From SLRI01 sp964576715 (GTDB lineage: Bacteria > Pseudomonadota > Alphaproteobacteria > Geminicoccales > Geminicoccaceae), in the NCBI GenBank assembly GCA_964576715.1, contig CAZNWE010000004.1, forward strand, positions 1 through 64,000: a DNA stretch of 64,000 bases. Direction: 5' to 3'. The notes beneath the pieces are model-generated. The model did not search any database, had not been told where the DNA came from, and was given only the letters and a program-made list of their open reading frames with translations. The first letter of the stretch is position 1. Each line of letters begins with the position of its first letter. This document shows, in pieces, positions 42,759-51,715 of this stretch. The position numbers and the translations under genes were made by a program.

Positions 42759-45326
42759 ATGACGCGCCTGCCCGCCAACTCGTCGCGCGTGGCCGCGGTG
42801 TTGGGACCGACCAATACCGGCAAGACGCACTTCGCGGTCGAGCGGATGCTGGCGCACAGCTCTGGGGTCATGGGGTTTCCACTCCGCCTGCTGGCTCGAG
42901 AGATCTACGATCGCGTCGTCGGGCTGGTCGGCGCGGAGGCAGTGTCGCTGTCGACCGGCGAGGAACAGATCGGCGGCGAGAATGCCCGCTACGTCCTGGC
43001 GACGGTCGAGGCGATGCCGGTCCAGCGTGACTTCGCTTTTCTCGCCGTCGACGAGATCCAGCTCTGTGCCGACCGCGAGCGCGGCCACGTCTTCACCGAT
43101 CGTCTGCTGCACGCGCGTGGAGCCGAGGAGACGCTGTTCCTCGGCTCCGACACCATTCGGCCTCTCCTCAAGCAACTCGTGCCCGAGGCCGAGATCATCA
43201 CTCGGCCGCGCTTCTCGATCCTGCGTCACAGCGGCGCGACCAAGCTGAACCGGTTGCCGCGCCGCAGCGCGGTCGTCGCCTTCACCGCGGCCGACGTCTA
43301 CACGCTGGCCGAGGTGATGCGCCGGCAGAAGGGCGGCGCCGCTGTGGTGCTGGGTGCCTTGAGCCCCAGGACACGCAACGCCCAGGTCGCGATGTACCAG
43401 TCGGGCGAGGTCGATCATCTGGTCGCGACGGATGCGATAGGCATGGGCCTCAACATGGATCTCGGCCACGTCGCCTTCGCCCAGCTGCACAAGTTCGACG
43501 GCCAGGACACGCGGCGGCTGACCGCCCCCGAGATCGGGCAGATCGCCGGCCGCGCCGGGCGTCATATGGCAGACGGCACTTTTGGCACCACCAATGGCAG
43601 CGAGCCACTGGACGAGCGCATCGTCGAGGCGGTCGAAGCGCACCAGTTCCTGCCGCTCAAGCGGCTGCGCTGGCGCAACAGCGAGCTCGACTTCACCAGC
43701 CTCGAGCACCTCGCCGCCAGCCTCGACGGCGATCCGCTGCAGCCCGGCCTCGTGAAGGTCCGCGACGCGCTCGACGATCGCAGCCTCGCCATCCTCGCCC
43801 GCCGCGACGAGATCCGGGCTCGGGCGCAGAGCCCGGCCGGAGTGCGGCTGCTCTGGCAGGTCTGCCAGATCCCGGACTTCCGCAAGACCCTGACCGACGC
43901 CCATCTGCAACTCCTGGCGACGGTGTTTATGCATCTGACCGGCGATGCCGCGGTGCTGCCGGGCTCCTGGGTCGGCTCGATGATCGCGCGGCTGGATCGC
44001 ACCGACGGCGACATCGATACCCTGGTGGCGCGGATCGCGCATGTGCGGACCTGGACCTACCTGTCGCACCGCCAGCAATGGTTCGACGATCCGGCGCACT
44101 GGCAGAGCTTGGCGCGGGCTGTCGAGGATCGTCTTTCCGATGCCTTGCATGAGCGGCTGACCCAGAAATTCGTCGATCGGCGCACCGCGGCCCTGCTCAA
44201 GAGCCTGCGCGAGCGGGGTGAACTCGCGGCCGAGATCGAGCCGTCGGGCGAGGTGGTGGTGGACGGCCATCCCGTGGGCACGCTCGCGGGCTTCGCTTTC
44301 ACGCTCGGCGCCTCCGGCCTCGCCGCCGAGCACCGGCTGTTTGCCGGTGCCGCGCGGCGCGCGGTGACGCGCAAGCTCAACCACCTTGCCGCCGATCTTG
44401 TGCGCGAGCCGGATGTCGCGTTCACCATCGCCGATCGCGAGCTATGCTGGCGGGGTGCGGTGATCGGCACGCTGCAGCCCGGCCACAGCCTGTTGCGCCC
44501 GAAGGTTTCGGTCACCGCCACGGACGAGCTTTCGGTCAAGGCCCGTCTCGCCATCGAGCGTCGCCTCGTGCAGCGTTTGCAGCACTGGCTCGACGAGCGC
44601 TTGCAGCCGCTTCTCGCACTCGATGCAGCGTCGCGTTCGGAGGCGCTCTCGGCTGCGGCACGCGGCATCGCCTATCGGCTGGTCGAGGGGCTGGGTTCAC
44701 TCGCCGCCGCCGAGGCCGAGGCGCTGAGCGCCCAGCTCGACGGGCGCGACCGCCGCGATCTGGCGCGGCTCGGTGTTCGGCTCGGCGTCCACCACCTCTA
44801 TCTGCCGGCCTTGCTCAAGCCGGCGGCGCAGGAGGCGCTGGCCCAGCTGGTGGCGCTGGCCAAGGGTACCACGGCCTGGCAGCCGACCGCCGGCCGGGTG
44901 GCGCTGCGCCGGTCCGAGTGGCCGCCCGAGCCCGCGGCGCTGACCGCCCTAGGCTACCGGCGCCTGACCGGCGACACTGCCTTGCGGGTCGATATTGTTG
45001 AGCGGGTCGCGGCACGACTGCGCGAGCTCGCCCGGAGCGAGACCAGCTTCGCCCTGCCGGAGGACCTGCTGTCGACCGCCGGCCTTTGTCGCGAGGAGTT
45101 CCTGGCGCTGTTGCCCAGCCTCGGGTTTCGCGTCGAGCGGCCGCCGACGGCGGGCGGCGAGGCGGGCAGGGCGTTGCCGGCGGCGGATTTGGCACCGATC
45201 CGCATCCGCCGGGCCAAGGCCCGGCGGATGCGGCCCACGGCCGATCATCGCAAGGTCCAGGCCCGCCAGGGGCCGAGCCAATCGCCGTTCGCGGTGCTTG
45301 CCCACCTCAAGGCGGTCGGTGCCTGA
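42759..45326 (+). CDS. SUV3-like superfamily 2 helicase
   Basis: 855 residues from ATG 42759; earlier in-frame ATGs (42690, 42705) are possible. Walker A is LGPTNTGKTH (about 15–24), motif II is AVDEIQL, and the second RecA domain has ATDAIGMGLNMDLGHVAF and GQIAGRAGRH (motifs V and VI). This matches the mitochondrial RNA helicase SUV3 and its alphaproteobacterial relatives. The C-terminal half is long and helical and ends in a basic tail (IRIRRAKARRMRPTADHRK). An S4-domain RNA-binding gene follows 36 bases later, supporting an RNA role such as rRNA maturation or decay. Confidence 0.92.
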   Translation: MTRLPANSSRVAAVLGPTNTGKTHFAVERMLAHSSGVMGFPLRLLAREIYDRVVGLVGAEAVSLSTGEEQIGGENARYVLATVEAMPVQRDFAFLAVDEIQLCADRERGHVFTDRLLHARGAEETLFLGSDTIRPLLKQLVPEAEIITRPRFSILRHSGATKLNRLPRRSAVVAFTAADVYTLAEVMRRQKGGAAVVLGALSPRTRNAQVAMYQSGEVDHLVATDAIGMGLNMDLGHVAFAQLHKFDGQDTRRLTAPEIGQIAGRAGRHMADGTFGTTNGSEPLDERIVEAVEAHQFLPLKRLRWRNSELDFTSLEHLAASLDGDPLQPGLVKVRDALDDRSLAILARRDEIRARAQSPAGVRLLWQVCQIPDFRKTLTDAHLQLLATVFMHLTGDAAVLPGSWVGSMIARLDRTDGDIDTLVARIAHVRTWTYLSHRQQWFDDPAHWQSLARAVEDRLSDALHERLTQKFVDRRTAALLKSLRERGELAAEIEPSGEVVVDGHPVGTLAGFAFTLGASGLAAEHRLFAGAARRAVTRKLNHLAADLVREPDVAFTIADRELCWRGAVIGTLQPGHSLLRPKVSVTATDELSVKARLAIERRLVQRLQHWLDERLQPLLALDAASRSEALSAAARGIAYRLVEGLGSLAAAEAEALSAQLDGRDRRDLARLGVRLGVHHLYLPALLKPAAQEALAQLVALAKGTTAWQPTAGRVALRRSEWPPEPAALTALGYRRLTGDTALRVDIVERVAARLRELARSETSFALPEDLLSTAGLCREEFLALLPSLGFRVERPPTAGGEAGRALPAADLAPIRIRRAKARRMRPTADHRKVQARQGPSQSPFAVLAHLKAVGA

Positions 45327-45365
45327 TGCCGCCGCGGGCCACTGCCTGAGCATGGCTGCCGCGTG

Positions 45366-45629
45366 ATGCGCGAGCCGGGTCTGCGCCTAGACAAGTGGCT
45401 ATGGCACGCGCGCTTCATCAGACAACGGCAACTAGCGGCCGAACTCATCCGGCGCCGGCGCATCCGGCTTAACGATCGGTTGGTCGACAAAGTGCACAAG
45501 GCGGTTCGTCCTGGCGACGTCATCACGCTCGTCGTTCCAGCGGGCGTGCAGGTGCTGGAGGTGGTTGCGCTGGGCGAGCGAAGAGGGCCCGCAACCGAAG
45601 CGCAGGCCCTCTACAAGATCATAGTCTAA
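45366..45629 (+). CDS. S4 domain RNA-binding protein (Hsp15-like)
   Basis: About 87 residues from ATG 45366 (a GTG lies one codon upstream). The S4 fold is clear: LRLDKWLWHARFIRQRQLAA, then IRLNDRLVDKVHKAVRPGDVITL, ending at LYKIIV. Such proteins bind structured RNA, and Hsp15 rescues stalled 50S subunits. It directly follows the SUV3-like helicase, a conserved pairing in Alphaproteobacteria as far as I know. Confidence 0.88.
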   Translation: MREPGLRLDKWLWHARFIRQRQLAAELIRRRRIRLNDRLVDKVHKAVRPGDVITLVVPAGVQVLEVVALGERRGPATEAQALYKIIV

Positions 45630-45638
45630 GTCAGAGAT

Positions 45639-46010
45639 TTACTGCTTGGATTTCATGTAGGCTATCACGTCAGCGATCTGCTCTTCGCTGCGCAGTCCGG
45701 CGAACGCCATGCGGTTGCCCGACACATAGCCACGCGGGTTGGCGAGATACGCAGCGATTGTCTCTTCGTCCCAGACGATGCCCGAATTGGCCATGGCATC
45801 CGAGTATTTGAAGCCCTCGACGGCACCGGCCTCGCGACCGAAAATACCGACCAGATGCGGCCCGACCCGGTTCTGCTCCGTGTCGATCACGTGGCACGCT
45901 TGGCATTGCCGGAACACCCGCTCTCCGGCGGCAGGATCGCCCTCCGCCATGGCAGCGCCGGCGAGAAGGCCGGTCGTCATCGCAGCGGCGATGGCGCAGT
46001 GCTTGAACAT
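45639..46010 (-). CDS. Class I cytochrome c
   Basis: 123 residues with a signal peptide (about 1–22, ending AAMAEG), the haem-binding CQACH (about residues 36–40) and the distal methionine ligand in NRMAFAGL. GPHLVGIFGREAGAVEGFKY is characteristic of the cytochrome c2/c550-type soluble carriers. It would sit in the periplasm and carry electrons to an oxidase. It converges with the S4 gene only 9 bases away and is followed upstream by a gap of 143 bases to yggS. Confidence 0.92.
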   Translation of the reverse strand: MFKHCAIAAAMTTGLLAGAAMAEGDPAAGERVFRQCQACHVIDTEQNRVGPHLVGIFGREAGAVEGFKYSDAMANSGIVWDEETIAAYLANPRGYVSGNRMAFAGLRSEEQIADVIAYMKSKQ

Positions 46011-46153
46011 TGAGATCTCCCGTTGGTCTCGTGGACACCCACCTCAGCGTTAATTGAAGTGGAACCCCCGGAACCGAAGCTATGCCATGCGCTGCCCCCG
46101 CCAACTGCGACGCTACCGCCCACGCGAAGCGCCCGCCGTTGCCTCAAAGCTAT

Positions 46154-46840
46154 TCAGCAGGGACGTGGCGGGCGTGGCCCGAAGATGGCGCTGCCGACCC
46201 GGACATGGGTGGCGCCAAAGCGGACCGCGTCCGCGAAATCGCCACTCATGCCGATACTGATCTGCTTGAGCCCGTGGCGGCGCGCAATCTTGGCGAGCAA
46301 GGCCGTGTGCAGCGCGATGTCCTCGTCGGCCGGCGGGATCGCCATCAGCCCCTCGAGGCTGAGCCCGTGCACCGCGTGGCATTCCTCGATGAAGCGATCG
46401 GCGTCCACCGGCAGCACTCCGGCCTTTTGCGCCTCCTCCCCGGTATTGACCTGAACGAAGCAGCGCACCTGCCTGCCCTGCCTGGCCATCTCTTTGCCGA
46501 GCGCCGCTGCGAGGCGCGGCCGGTCGAGGGTCTGAATGACGTCGAAGAGGGCGACCGCCTCCTTGGTCTTGTTGGTCTGCAGCGCGCCGATCATGTGTAG
46601 CTCCAGGTCCAGATAGCGTTGCCGCAAAGTCGGCCAGCGGCCGGCCGCCTCCTGCACGTAGTTCTCGCCGAAGACACGCTCGCCAGCGGCGAGCGCCGCC
46701 TCGATCCGCTCAAGCGGTTGCGCCTTCGAAACCGCGATCAGCGTCACCGAGTTCGGCTCACGCCCTGCTTCCTCGGCCGCCCGGGCGATTGCCGTCCGCA
46801 CGCGTCGCAGATTAAGGGCAATAGATTGCGTATCGACCAT
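46154..46840 (-). CDS. YggS family pyridoxal phosphate homeostasis protein
   Basis: A 228-residue single-domain PLP-binding TIM barrel. The PLP lysine is in LIAVSKAQPLERIEAALAAG (about residues 32–51), then FGENYVQEA, ELHMIGALQTNK, VQTLDR-type IQTLDRPRLAAAL and LEGLMAIPP. The end SIGMSGDFADAVRFGATHVR is the phosphate-binding motif, and it finishes with RVGSAIFGPR. It buffers free PLP and has no known catalytic reaction. It diverges from a methyltransferase gene, with a palindrome in the gap. Confidence 0.94.
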   Translation of the reverse strand: MVDTQSIALNLRRVRTAIARAAEEAGREPNSVTLIAVSKAQPLERIEAALAAGERVFGENYVQEAAGRWPTLRQRYLDLELHMIGALQTNKTKEAVALFDVIQTLDRPRLAAALGKEMARQGRQVRCFVQVNTGEEAQKAGVLPVDADRFIEECHAVHGLSLEGLMAIPPADEDIALHTALLAKIARRHGLKQISIGMSGDFADAVRFGATHVRVGSAIFGPRPPRPC

Positions 46841-46895
46841 AATAGTTCTCCTTAAAGGTGAAATCTTCAGCTCCTCGATGTTTCATCGCCAATTC

Positions 46896-46913
46896 ATTCA
46901 AAACATGTTGAAT
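46896..46913. promoter_or_regulatory. Inverted repeat in the yggS–methyltransferase divergent region
   Basis: ATTCAA–AACATG–TTGAAT is a perfect palindrome with six-base arms and an almost symmetric centre, in an AT-rich divergent promoter region. It lies about 55 bases before yggS and 58 bases before the methyltransferase. It may be a regulator site; no candidate regulator is adjacent. Confidence 0.35.
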
Positions 46914-46971
46914 AGCCAGGTGACATTGTCCAAGACACAAGTTGCGGGGCAGGAAACCATGAGGAAACGCC

Positions 46972-47793
46972 ATGCGCTTCGACGATCACCATGTGATTGA
47001 TGTCAACAGGCGGCAGGCGGCCTTTTACGACAAATTCCACACCGAGGAGGAATACAATGTGCCGTCGCGGTTGTGGCGGCGGTTTCGGGATCGGGTCCGT
47101 GCCGCCGCCGACGTGGACGAGCGGGTCGATGCGTTCGAGCGCCGCGCCTTTTCGACCATCCGGCCGCGCCGCGTCCTCGAGGTCGGCTGCTACAATGGCC
47201 GCGAGCAGAGTGACTGGCTGCTCCGTTCGCCTTGGCTCGAGCGATATGTAGGTCTCGACCTTTCGCAGCGCGCGATCGAGCGCTTCGCTGCCCGGCTGGA
47301 CCCGGCGGCGGCCGCGAAGGCGGAGCTGATCGTTGGCGATTTTCTCTTGCACGATCTCCCGGCCGGGAGCTTCGACGTCGTCTACATGCACAGCACTTTC
47401 CATCACTTTCCCGACCCCGCTCGTCCGCTCGAAAGGATTGCGCGCCTGCTCTCGCCGGGCGGTTCATTCATCACGTTCGATCCGGTGCTCACCAATCCCA
47501 TCTTCCGCGCCGCGCGCGCCTTGTACAGGCCTTTTCAGAGCGATCGCGATTGGGAGTGGCCATTGCGCCGGACCTGTTTCGAGCTGCTCGACGAGCGCTT
47601 CGAGTTGCGTCGGGTGCAGGGGTTCCTCGGCATTGAGATGTACGGCGCAATGCTCTATGCCGTCGCTCCGGTGGCGGCGGTCGATGCTTGGCGCAAGCGC
47701 ACCCGAGCCAGCGACGAAGCCAGCGCCGATCGGTTGGGCGCCGGCCTCTACCGCTGCAACTCGGTCGTCATGTGGTGGCAGCTGCGGGGCTGA
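46972..47793 (+). CDS. Class I SAM-dependent methyltransferase
   Basis: A 273-residue protein with AGGAAA upstream of the ATG. The SAM loop is PRRVLEVGCYNGREQSDWLL (about residues 60–79), motif II is YVGLDLS, and FDVVYMHSTFHHFPDPARPL with RIARLLSPGGSFITFDPV are motifs III and IV of a Methyltransf_11 type enzyme. The acceptor is unknown. Neighbours give no further hint; it differs in sequence from the broken methyltransferase at 33 kb. Confidence 0.88.
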   Translation: MRFDDHHVIDVNRRQAAFYDKFHTEEEYNVPSRLWRRFRDRVRAAADVDERVDAFERRAFSTIRPRRVLEVGCYNGREQSDWLLRSPWLERYVGLDLSQRAIERFAARLDPAAAAKAELIVGDFLLHDLPAGSFDVVYMHSTFHHFPDPARPLERIARLLSPGGSFITFDPVLTNPIFRAARALYRPFQSDRDWEWPLRRTCFELLDERFELRRVQGFLGIEMYGAMLYAVAPVAAVDAWRKRTRASDEASADRLGAGLYRCNSVVMWWQLRG

Positions 47794-47865
47794 ATCGGCG
47801 GCTCACCGACCCCGTCGCCGGCATTGCCATGCCAAACCAGTGCTTGACGCGGGAAGTACGCCGGC

Positions 47866-49047
47866 ATGACCTTCGACGATATCATGGCACCGCTGGGCGC
47901 CGAGGCATTCCGCCGCGACTATCTCGGCCGGCGGCCGCTCCACATCGAGGGCGGCGCCGACAAATTCGCTTCGATCATGAGCTGGTCGATCCTCGAGCGG
48001 CTACTGGCCGTCAACACGCTCTGGGACACGACCCGGCTCGACCTCGTGCTCGACCGCGAGCCGATTGCCAAGACCGCCTATGCCGGGGCGCAGCCGGCCA
48101 TCACTGGCGCGGCGATCGCCGATCCGGGCAAAGTCAAGCGCTTCGTCCAGCAGGGTGCCACCATGGTGCTCAACGACATCGACCAGCTCACGCCCGAGCT
48201 CACTGCCTTCGCCAAGGCGATGGAGGAGGCACTCGGCGGCAAGGTCCAGGGTAACCTCTACCAGTCCTCCCGCCGACGCCAGGGCTTCAAGGTGCACTAC
48301 GACACCCACGACGTGTTCGCCGTCCACTGCGCGGGCGAGAAGGTCTGGCCGGTGTTCGAGGGCCGGGCCGAGGATCCCATTGCCCACACCATGTTCAAGG
48401 CGGTGCCGCAGGAGGCGCACGAGGAGGCCAAGGGCAAGCTGTGGAAGGAGGTGCGCCTCAAGCCCGGCGATCTGCTCTATCTGCCGCGCGGCCAATACCA
48501 CTATGCCGTGGCCGACGACGGCGGCTGCATCCACATCGCCTTCGGCGTCACCTACCCGATCGGCATCGACCTCGTCGGCTATCTCTACGAGCGGCTGATT
48601 GCCGATCCGCTGTGCCGCAGGAACCTGCCGCAGGGCGATGCCGCGGCACTGGATCGCCACCTCGCGGCCTTGGGCCAACGTATAGCGTCGATCCTGACCG
48701 AGCCTGCGACCAGGGTCGACATCGAGCGCTTCATCGTCGGCTACCGATACGTTCGCGAGCCGTGGGACATGGCGCAGCTGCTCGAGCCCGCCAGCGTGGC
48801 CTATGTGGTCAAGGGCGACGGCATCAGGCTGGTCGAGCAGCAGGGCCGGCACGGCCTGGTCAAGGCCGGCAGCCGGCAGGCGGTGGCGGTGCCGGCCGAG
48901 GTGGTGCCGATGGTGACCTGGGTGCTGAACCGCCAGAGCTTCGAGCGGCGTGAACTCGATCGAGCCTTTGCCGCCGCTGGCCAGTCCGCGCTCGACCGCT
49001 TTGTCAAGGACATGGAACGGATGGCGTTGATCGCGGTTCGCGCGTGA
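47866..49047 (+). CDS. JmjC/cupin-domain oxygenase (ROXA/YcfD-like)
   Basis: A 393-residue protein. The Fe(II) site of the cupin is HYDTHDVFAVHCAGEKVWPV (H and D of HxD) with the third ligand in LLYLPRGQYHYAV. LGAEAFRRDYLGRRPLHIEGG at the N-terminus is typical of the bacterial ribosomal-oxygenase family, which hydroxylates residues in ribosomal proteins using 2-oxoglutarate. A C-terminal winged-helix-like region follows. The glycosyltransferase gene overlaps its stop by four bases, so they are cotranslated. The substrate is unknown. Confidence 0.85.
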   Translation: MTFDDIMAPLGAEAFRRDYLGRRPLHIEGGADKFASIMSWSILERLLAVNTLWDTTRLDLVLDREPIAKTAYAGAQPAITGAAIADPGKVKRFVQQGATMVLNDIDQLTPELTAFAKAMEEALGGKVQGNLYQSSRRRQGFKVHYDTHDVFAVHCAGEKVWPVFEGRAEDPIAHTMFKAVPQEAHEEAKGKLWKEVRLKPGDLLYLPRGQYHYAVADDGGCIHIAFGVTYPIGIDLVGYLYERLIADPLCRRNLPQGDAAALDRHLAALGQRIASILTEPATRVDIERFIVGYRYVREPWDMAQLLEPASVAYVVKGDGIRLVEQQGRHGLVKAGSRQAVAVPAEVVPMVTWVLNRQSFERRELDRAFAAAGQSALDRFVKDMERMALIAVRA

Positions 49048-50258
49048 GCGTCCTGCGCCCGGCCACCGGAGAGGCGCCGGTCGACGTCTTCTTCTGGGTC
49101 CAGCACTTGCTGGGAATTGGCCATCTGACCCGGGCCGCGACGCTGGTTCGGGCGATGCGCCGCGCCGGGCTCTCCGTGACCCTCGTCTCCGGCGGGGTGC
49201 CGGTCGACGGCCTCGAACTCGAAGGCGCGGAGTTCTTCCAGCTGGCACCGCTGCAAAGTGACGGCATCGACTTCAAGGTGCTGCTCGACGCCGCCGGCCG
49301 TCCGGTGGAGGAGGGCTTCAAGGCGGCGCGGCGCGATGCCCTCTTGGCGGCCTTCACCGCGCGCCGGCCGCGCATGCTGATGCTCGAGATGTTTCCATTC
49401 GGACGCCGCCAGATGCGCTTCGAGTTGCTGCCGCTGCTCGCCGCTGCCAAGGCAATGCGCCCCAGACCCTGGATCGTGAGCTCGGTACGCGACATTCTCG
49501 CGCGCCCGCCCAAGCCGGAGCGGCTGACTGAAATGCTTGGCTGGGCAGCCGATTTCGATCGCCTTCTGGTCCATGGCGATCCGGACCTCGTGCCGTTCGA
49601 GCGCACCTTCCCCGAACGCCGGCTCCTGGGTGAGCGGCTGATCGAGACCGGCTACGTCGTCGAACTGCTGACCGACGCCACCGCCGTCGATGCGACGGCC
49701 AACGACCGCGGCGAAGTCATCGTCTCGACCGGCGGTGGAAGGGTGGGCGAGCGGCTCCTGGAGATCGCCCTCGCGGCTAGCGCCACGTTTGCCGAGAGCA
49801 CGGCGCTATCACTGCCCTGGCGCCTTTTGGTTGGCCAGCACCTCAGCGAGGAGCGCTTCGCGGCACTCGCGGCCGTTGCCGGATCCGGGGTCACGGTCGA
49901 GCGCGCGCGCCGCGATTTTCCTCAGCTGCTCACGCGGGCGGCCCTGTCGATCAGTCAGGGCGGCTACAACACGGTGATGGAGGTTCTGGCGGCAGGCTGC
50001 CCGGCCGTCGTCGTACCCTACGCCGGCGGTCTGGAGACAGAGCAGATGCTGCGCTGTCGGCTGCTCGCCGAGCGCGATCTGTTGACCATGCTCGACGAGG
50101 CAACCCTGGACGTCGCGAACCTTGTTGCTGCGGTGCAACAGCAGTTGGCCACAGCCGGCAAGGTAGCGGGCAGGAAACCGCGCATGGACGGAAGCGTGCG
50201 CACCGTGCGGTTGCTGGAGGATATGCTTGTTCAGCCCGATACGCGATATTGCCCTTAA
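49044..50258 (+). CDS. Predicted glycosyltransferase (MurG-like GT-B fold)
   Basis: 404 residues from GTG 49044, overlapping the cupin gene in GTGA. The N-terminal VQHLLGIGHLTRAATLVRAM resembles the acceptor-side loop of GT-B enzymes (HxxGH), and the C-terminal ISQGGYNTVMEVLAAGCPAV and PYAGGLETEQMLRCRLLAER form the nucleotide-sugar site. ELLPLLAAAKAM and RPWIVSSVRDIL mark the linker. It belongs to an uncharacterised bacterial group (COG4671-like). The nearby oxygenase makes a role in modifying a protein or glycan plausible, but this is inference. Confidence 0.83.
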   Translation: MSVLRPATGEAPVDVFFWVQHLLGIGHLTRAATLVRAMRRAGLSVTLVSGGVPVDGLELEGAEFFQLAPLQSDGIDFKVLLDAAGRPVEEGFKAARRDALLAAFTARRPRMLMLEMFPFGRRQMRFELLPLLAAAKAMRPRPWIVSSVRDILARPPKPERLTEMLGWAADFDRLLVHGDPDLVPFERTFPERRLLGERLIETGYVVELLTDATAVDATANDRGEVIVSTGGGRVGERLLEIALAASATFAESTALSLPWRLLVGQHLSEERFAALAAVAGSGVTVERARRDFPQLLTRAALSISQGGYNTVMEVLAAGCPAVVVPYAGGLETEQMLRCRLLAERDLLTMLDEATLDVANLVAAVQQQLATAGKVAGRKPRMDGSVRTVRLLEDMLVQPDTRYCP

Positions 50259-50260
50259 GC

Positions 50261-50286
50261 GCCTGCAACAAAACCTTGTTGCAGGC
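50261..50286 (+). terminator. Stem-loop terminator after the glycosyltransferase gene
   Basis: GCCTGCAACAA and TTGTTGCAGGC form a perfect eleven-base stem with an AACC loop, starting 2 bases after the stop codon. There is no T-tract, but the stem is strong and the next gene, a porin, is 190 bases away with its own ribosome site, so it fits a terminator. Confidence 0.6.
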
Positions 50287-50474
50287 CCGACACAGTAAAT
50301 GCCGAATGGCCGGGCGCAAAATTGCTTCGGCTTGCACCGTGGCTTGGCAAACTGAATAACACATGGCCGGAGCACGGGGCGTCTTCCGCGTCCCATCCGC
50401 GGCATCTGGGTAGCGGTGCCGCCCGATGAACTCGAAGGCGACCTCACTTTTGGGGTGACGAGGAGAAAACTGAA

Positions 50475-51518
50475 ATGAACTTGCGCACTGCACTGTTGGG
50501 CACGACCGCCATGCTCGGCGCCGCTGCCCTGCTCGTACCGTCGACCGCTTCGGCGTTCGATGTCAACATCCGCGGCTTCTTCAACTTCAACACCGTGGTT
50601 GGCGATATCGACGATGCCCTCAACGGCAATCGAGTCGACGACTACGACTTCACCACGGACTCGGAAATCCACATCGAGGGCGTGAACACCGACGACGAAA
50701 CCGGTATCCGCTACGGCTTCTTGGTCGAGTTCGAGACGGATCCGCAGAGCAACGAAGAGATCGACGAGAGCTGGATCTTCGTCGACGGCGCCTTCGGCGG
50801 CTTCCGTCTGGGCAACGAGGACGGTGCGGTAGACAACTCGAAGATCGGTGCCTACAACATCGCGGCGGGCACCGGCGGCATCGACGGCCAGGGCGTCGTC
50901 GGCTCGGTGCAGTTTGCACCGACCAATAGCAGCGACTCGACGAAGATCCGCTACGACTCGCCGTCCATTGCCGGCTTCACCATCCACGGCTCGTTGACGC
51001 CGAACTTCGATACCCAGGGCAACAACGTCGCCCTCGAAAATGCTGCCAGGTCCGGCTACCAGAACTGGGTCGAAACGGCGCTCGTCTACACCAATTCGTT
51101 TGGCGGGCTCGATCTTCAGGCCGGTGGCACTTTCGCGACCAACAGCGGCGAGCAAGGGTTCGACGACTACACTGGCTTCAACCTCGGCACGACGCTCGGT
51201 TTCGCTGGCTTCCAGGTTTCCGGCAGCTACTGGGAAGACCACGATGCGCCGACAGGCGAGGGGACCGATTCCGGCGATGCAAAGGGCTTCACTGCTGGCG
51301 CTGCCGCGACGCTTGGCCCGGCAGACCTCTCCGTCACCTATGCCCAGATCGTCGACGCGGACAATCCGATCGAGGAAGGCAGTAACGTTGTACTCAGCGG
51401 TTCCGTCGGCTTGCTTCCCGGAATGTCGCTGAACGGCGACGTTTCCTGGTTCGAGGACGCAACCACCACCGGTGAGGATGGTGTCACCGGCGTCGTCCGG
51501 CTTCGGGTGGCTTTCTGA
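50475..51518 (+). CDS. Outer-membrane porin (alphaproteobacterial type)
   Basis: 347 residues with a signal peptide of about 27 residues (ending STASAF), followed by FDVNIRGFFNFNTVVGDID and an N-terminal beta-strand pattern. The body is Gly-, Asp- and Thr-rich with alternating strands and negatively charged loops, and it ends in VVRLRVAF, with the C-terminal Phe needed for outer-membrane assembly. The loop-3-like region SWIFVDGAFGGFRLGNEDGAVD resembles the constriction of general porins. GAGGAGA precedes the ATG. It likely forms a trimeric diffusion pore. Confidence 0.9.
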   Translation: MNLRTALLGTTAMLGAAALLVPSTASAFDVNIRGFFNFNTVVGDIDDALNGNRVDDYDFTTDSEIHIEGVNTDDETGIRYGFLVEFETDPQSNEEIDESWIFVDGAFGGFRLGNEDGAVDNSKIGAYNIAAGTGGIDGQGVVGSVQFAPTNSSDSTKIRYDSPSIAGFTIHGSLTPNFDTQGNNVALENAARSGYQNWVETALVYTNSFGGLDLQAGGTFATNSGEQGFDDYTGFNLGTTLGFAGFQVSGSYWEDHDAPTGEGTDSGDAKGFTAGAAATLGPADLSVTYAQIVDADNPIEEGSNVVLSGSVGLLPGMSLNGDVSWFEDATTTGEDGVTGVVRLRVAF

Positions 51519-51566
51519 TCGACATTTGATCGGCGCCCGATCGACGATAGGGCGAAAAACTGGGAG

Positions 51567-51589
51567 CGGCGGGCTTCGGCCCGCCGTTT
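51567..51589 (+). terminator. Porin gene terminator
   Basis: CGGCGGGC and GCCCGCCG pair through a TTCG tetraloop and are followed by TTTC, 48 bases after the porin stop. A UUCG-capped GC stem is a strong intrinsic terminator form. Confidence 0.75.
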
Positions 51590-51715
51590 CGCTTGACGGG
51601 GCGCAAATCTGGCAAGCGGGCAACAGCGGCGTCCGATGAGGCGCATGCCGGCGTCTTGCCGTTGCATCGCACAAGTCGACGGCGCATATTGGGTAGAGCA
51701 GCTGTTATTCTCTTC

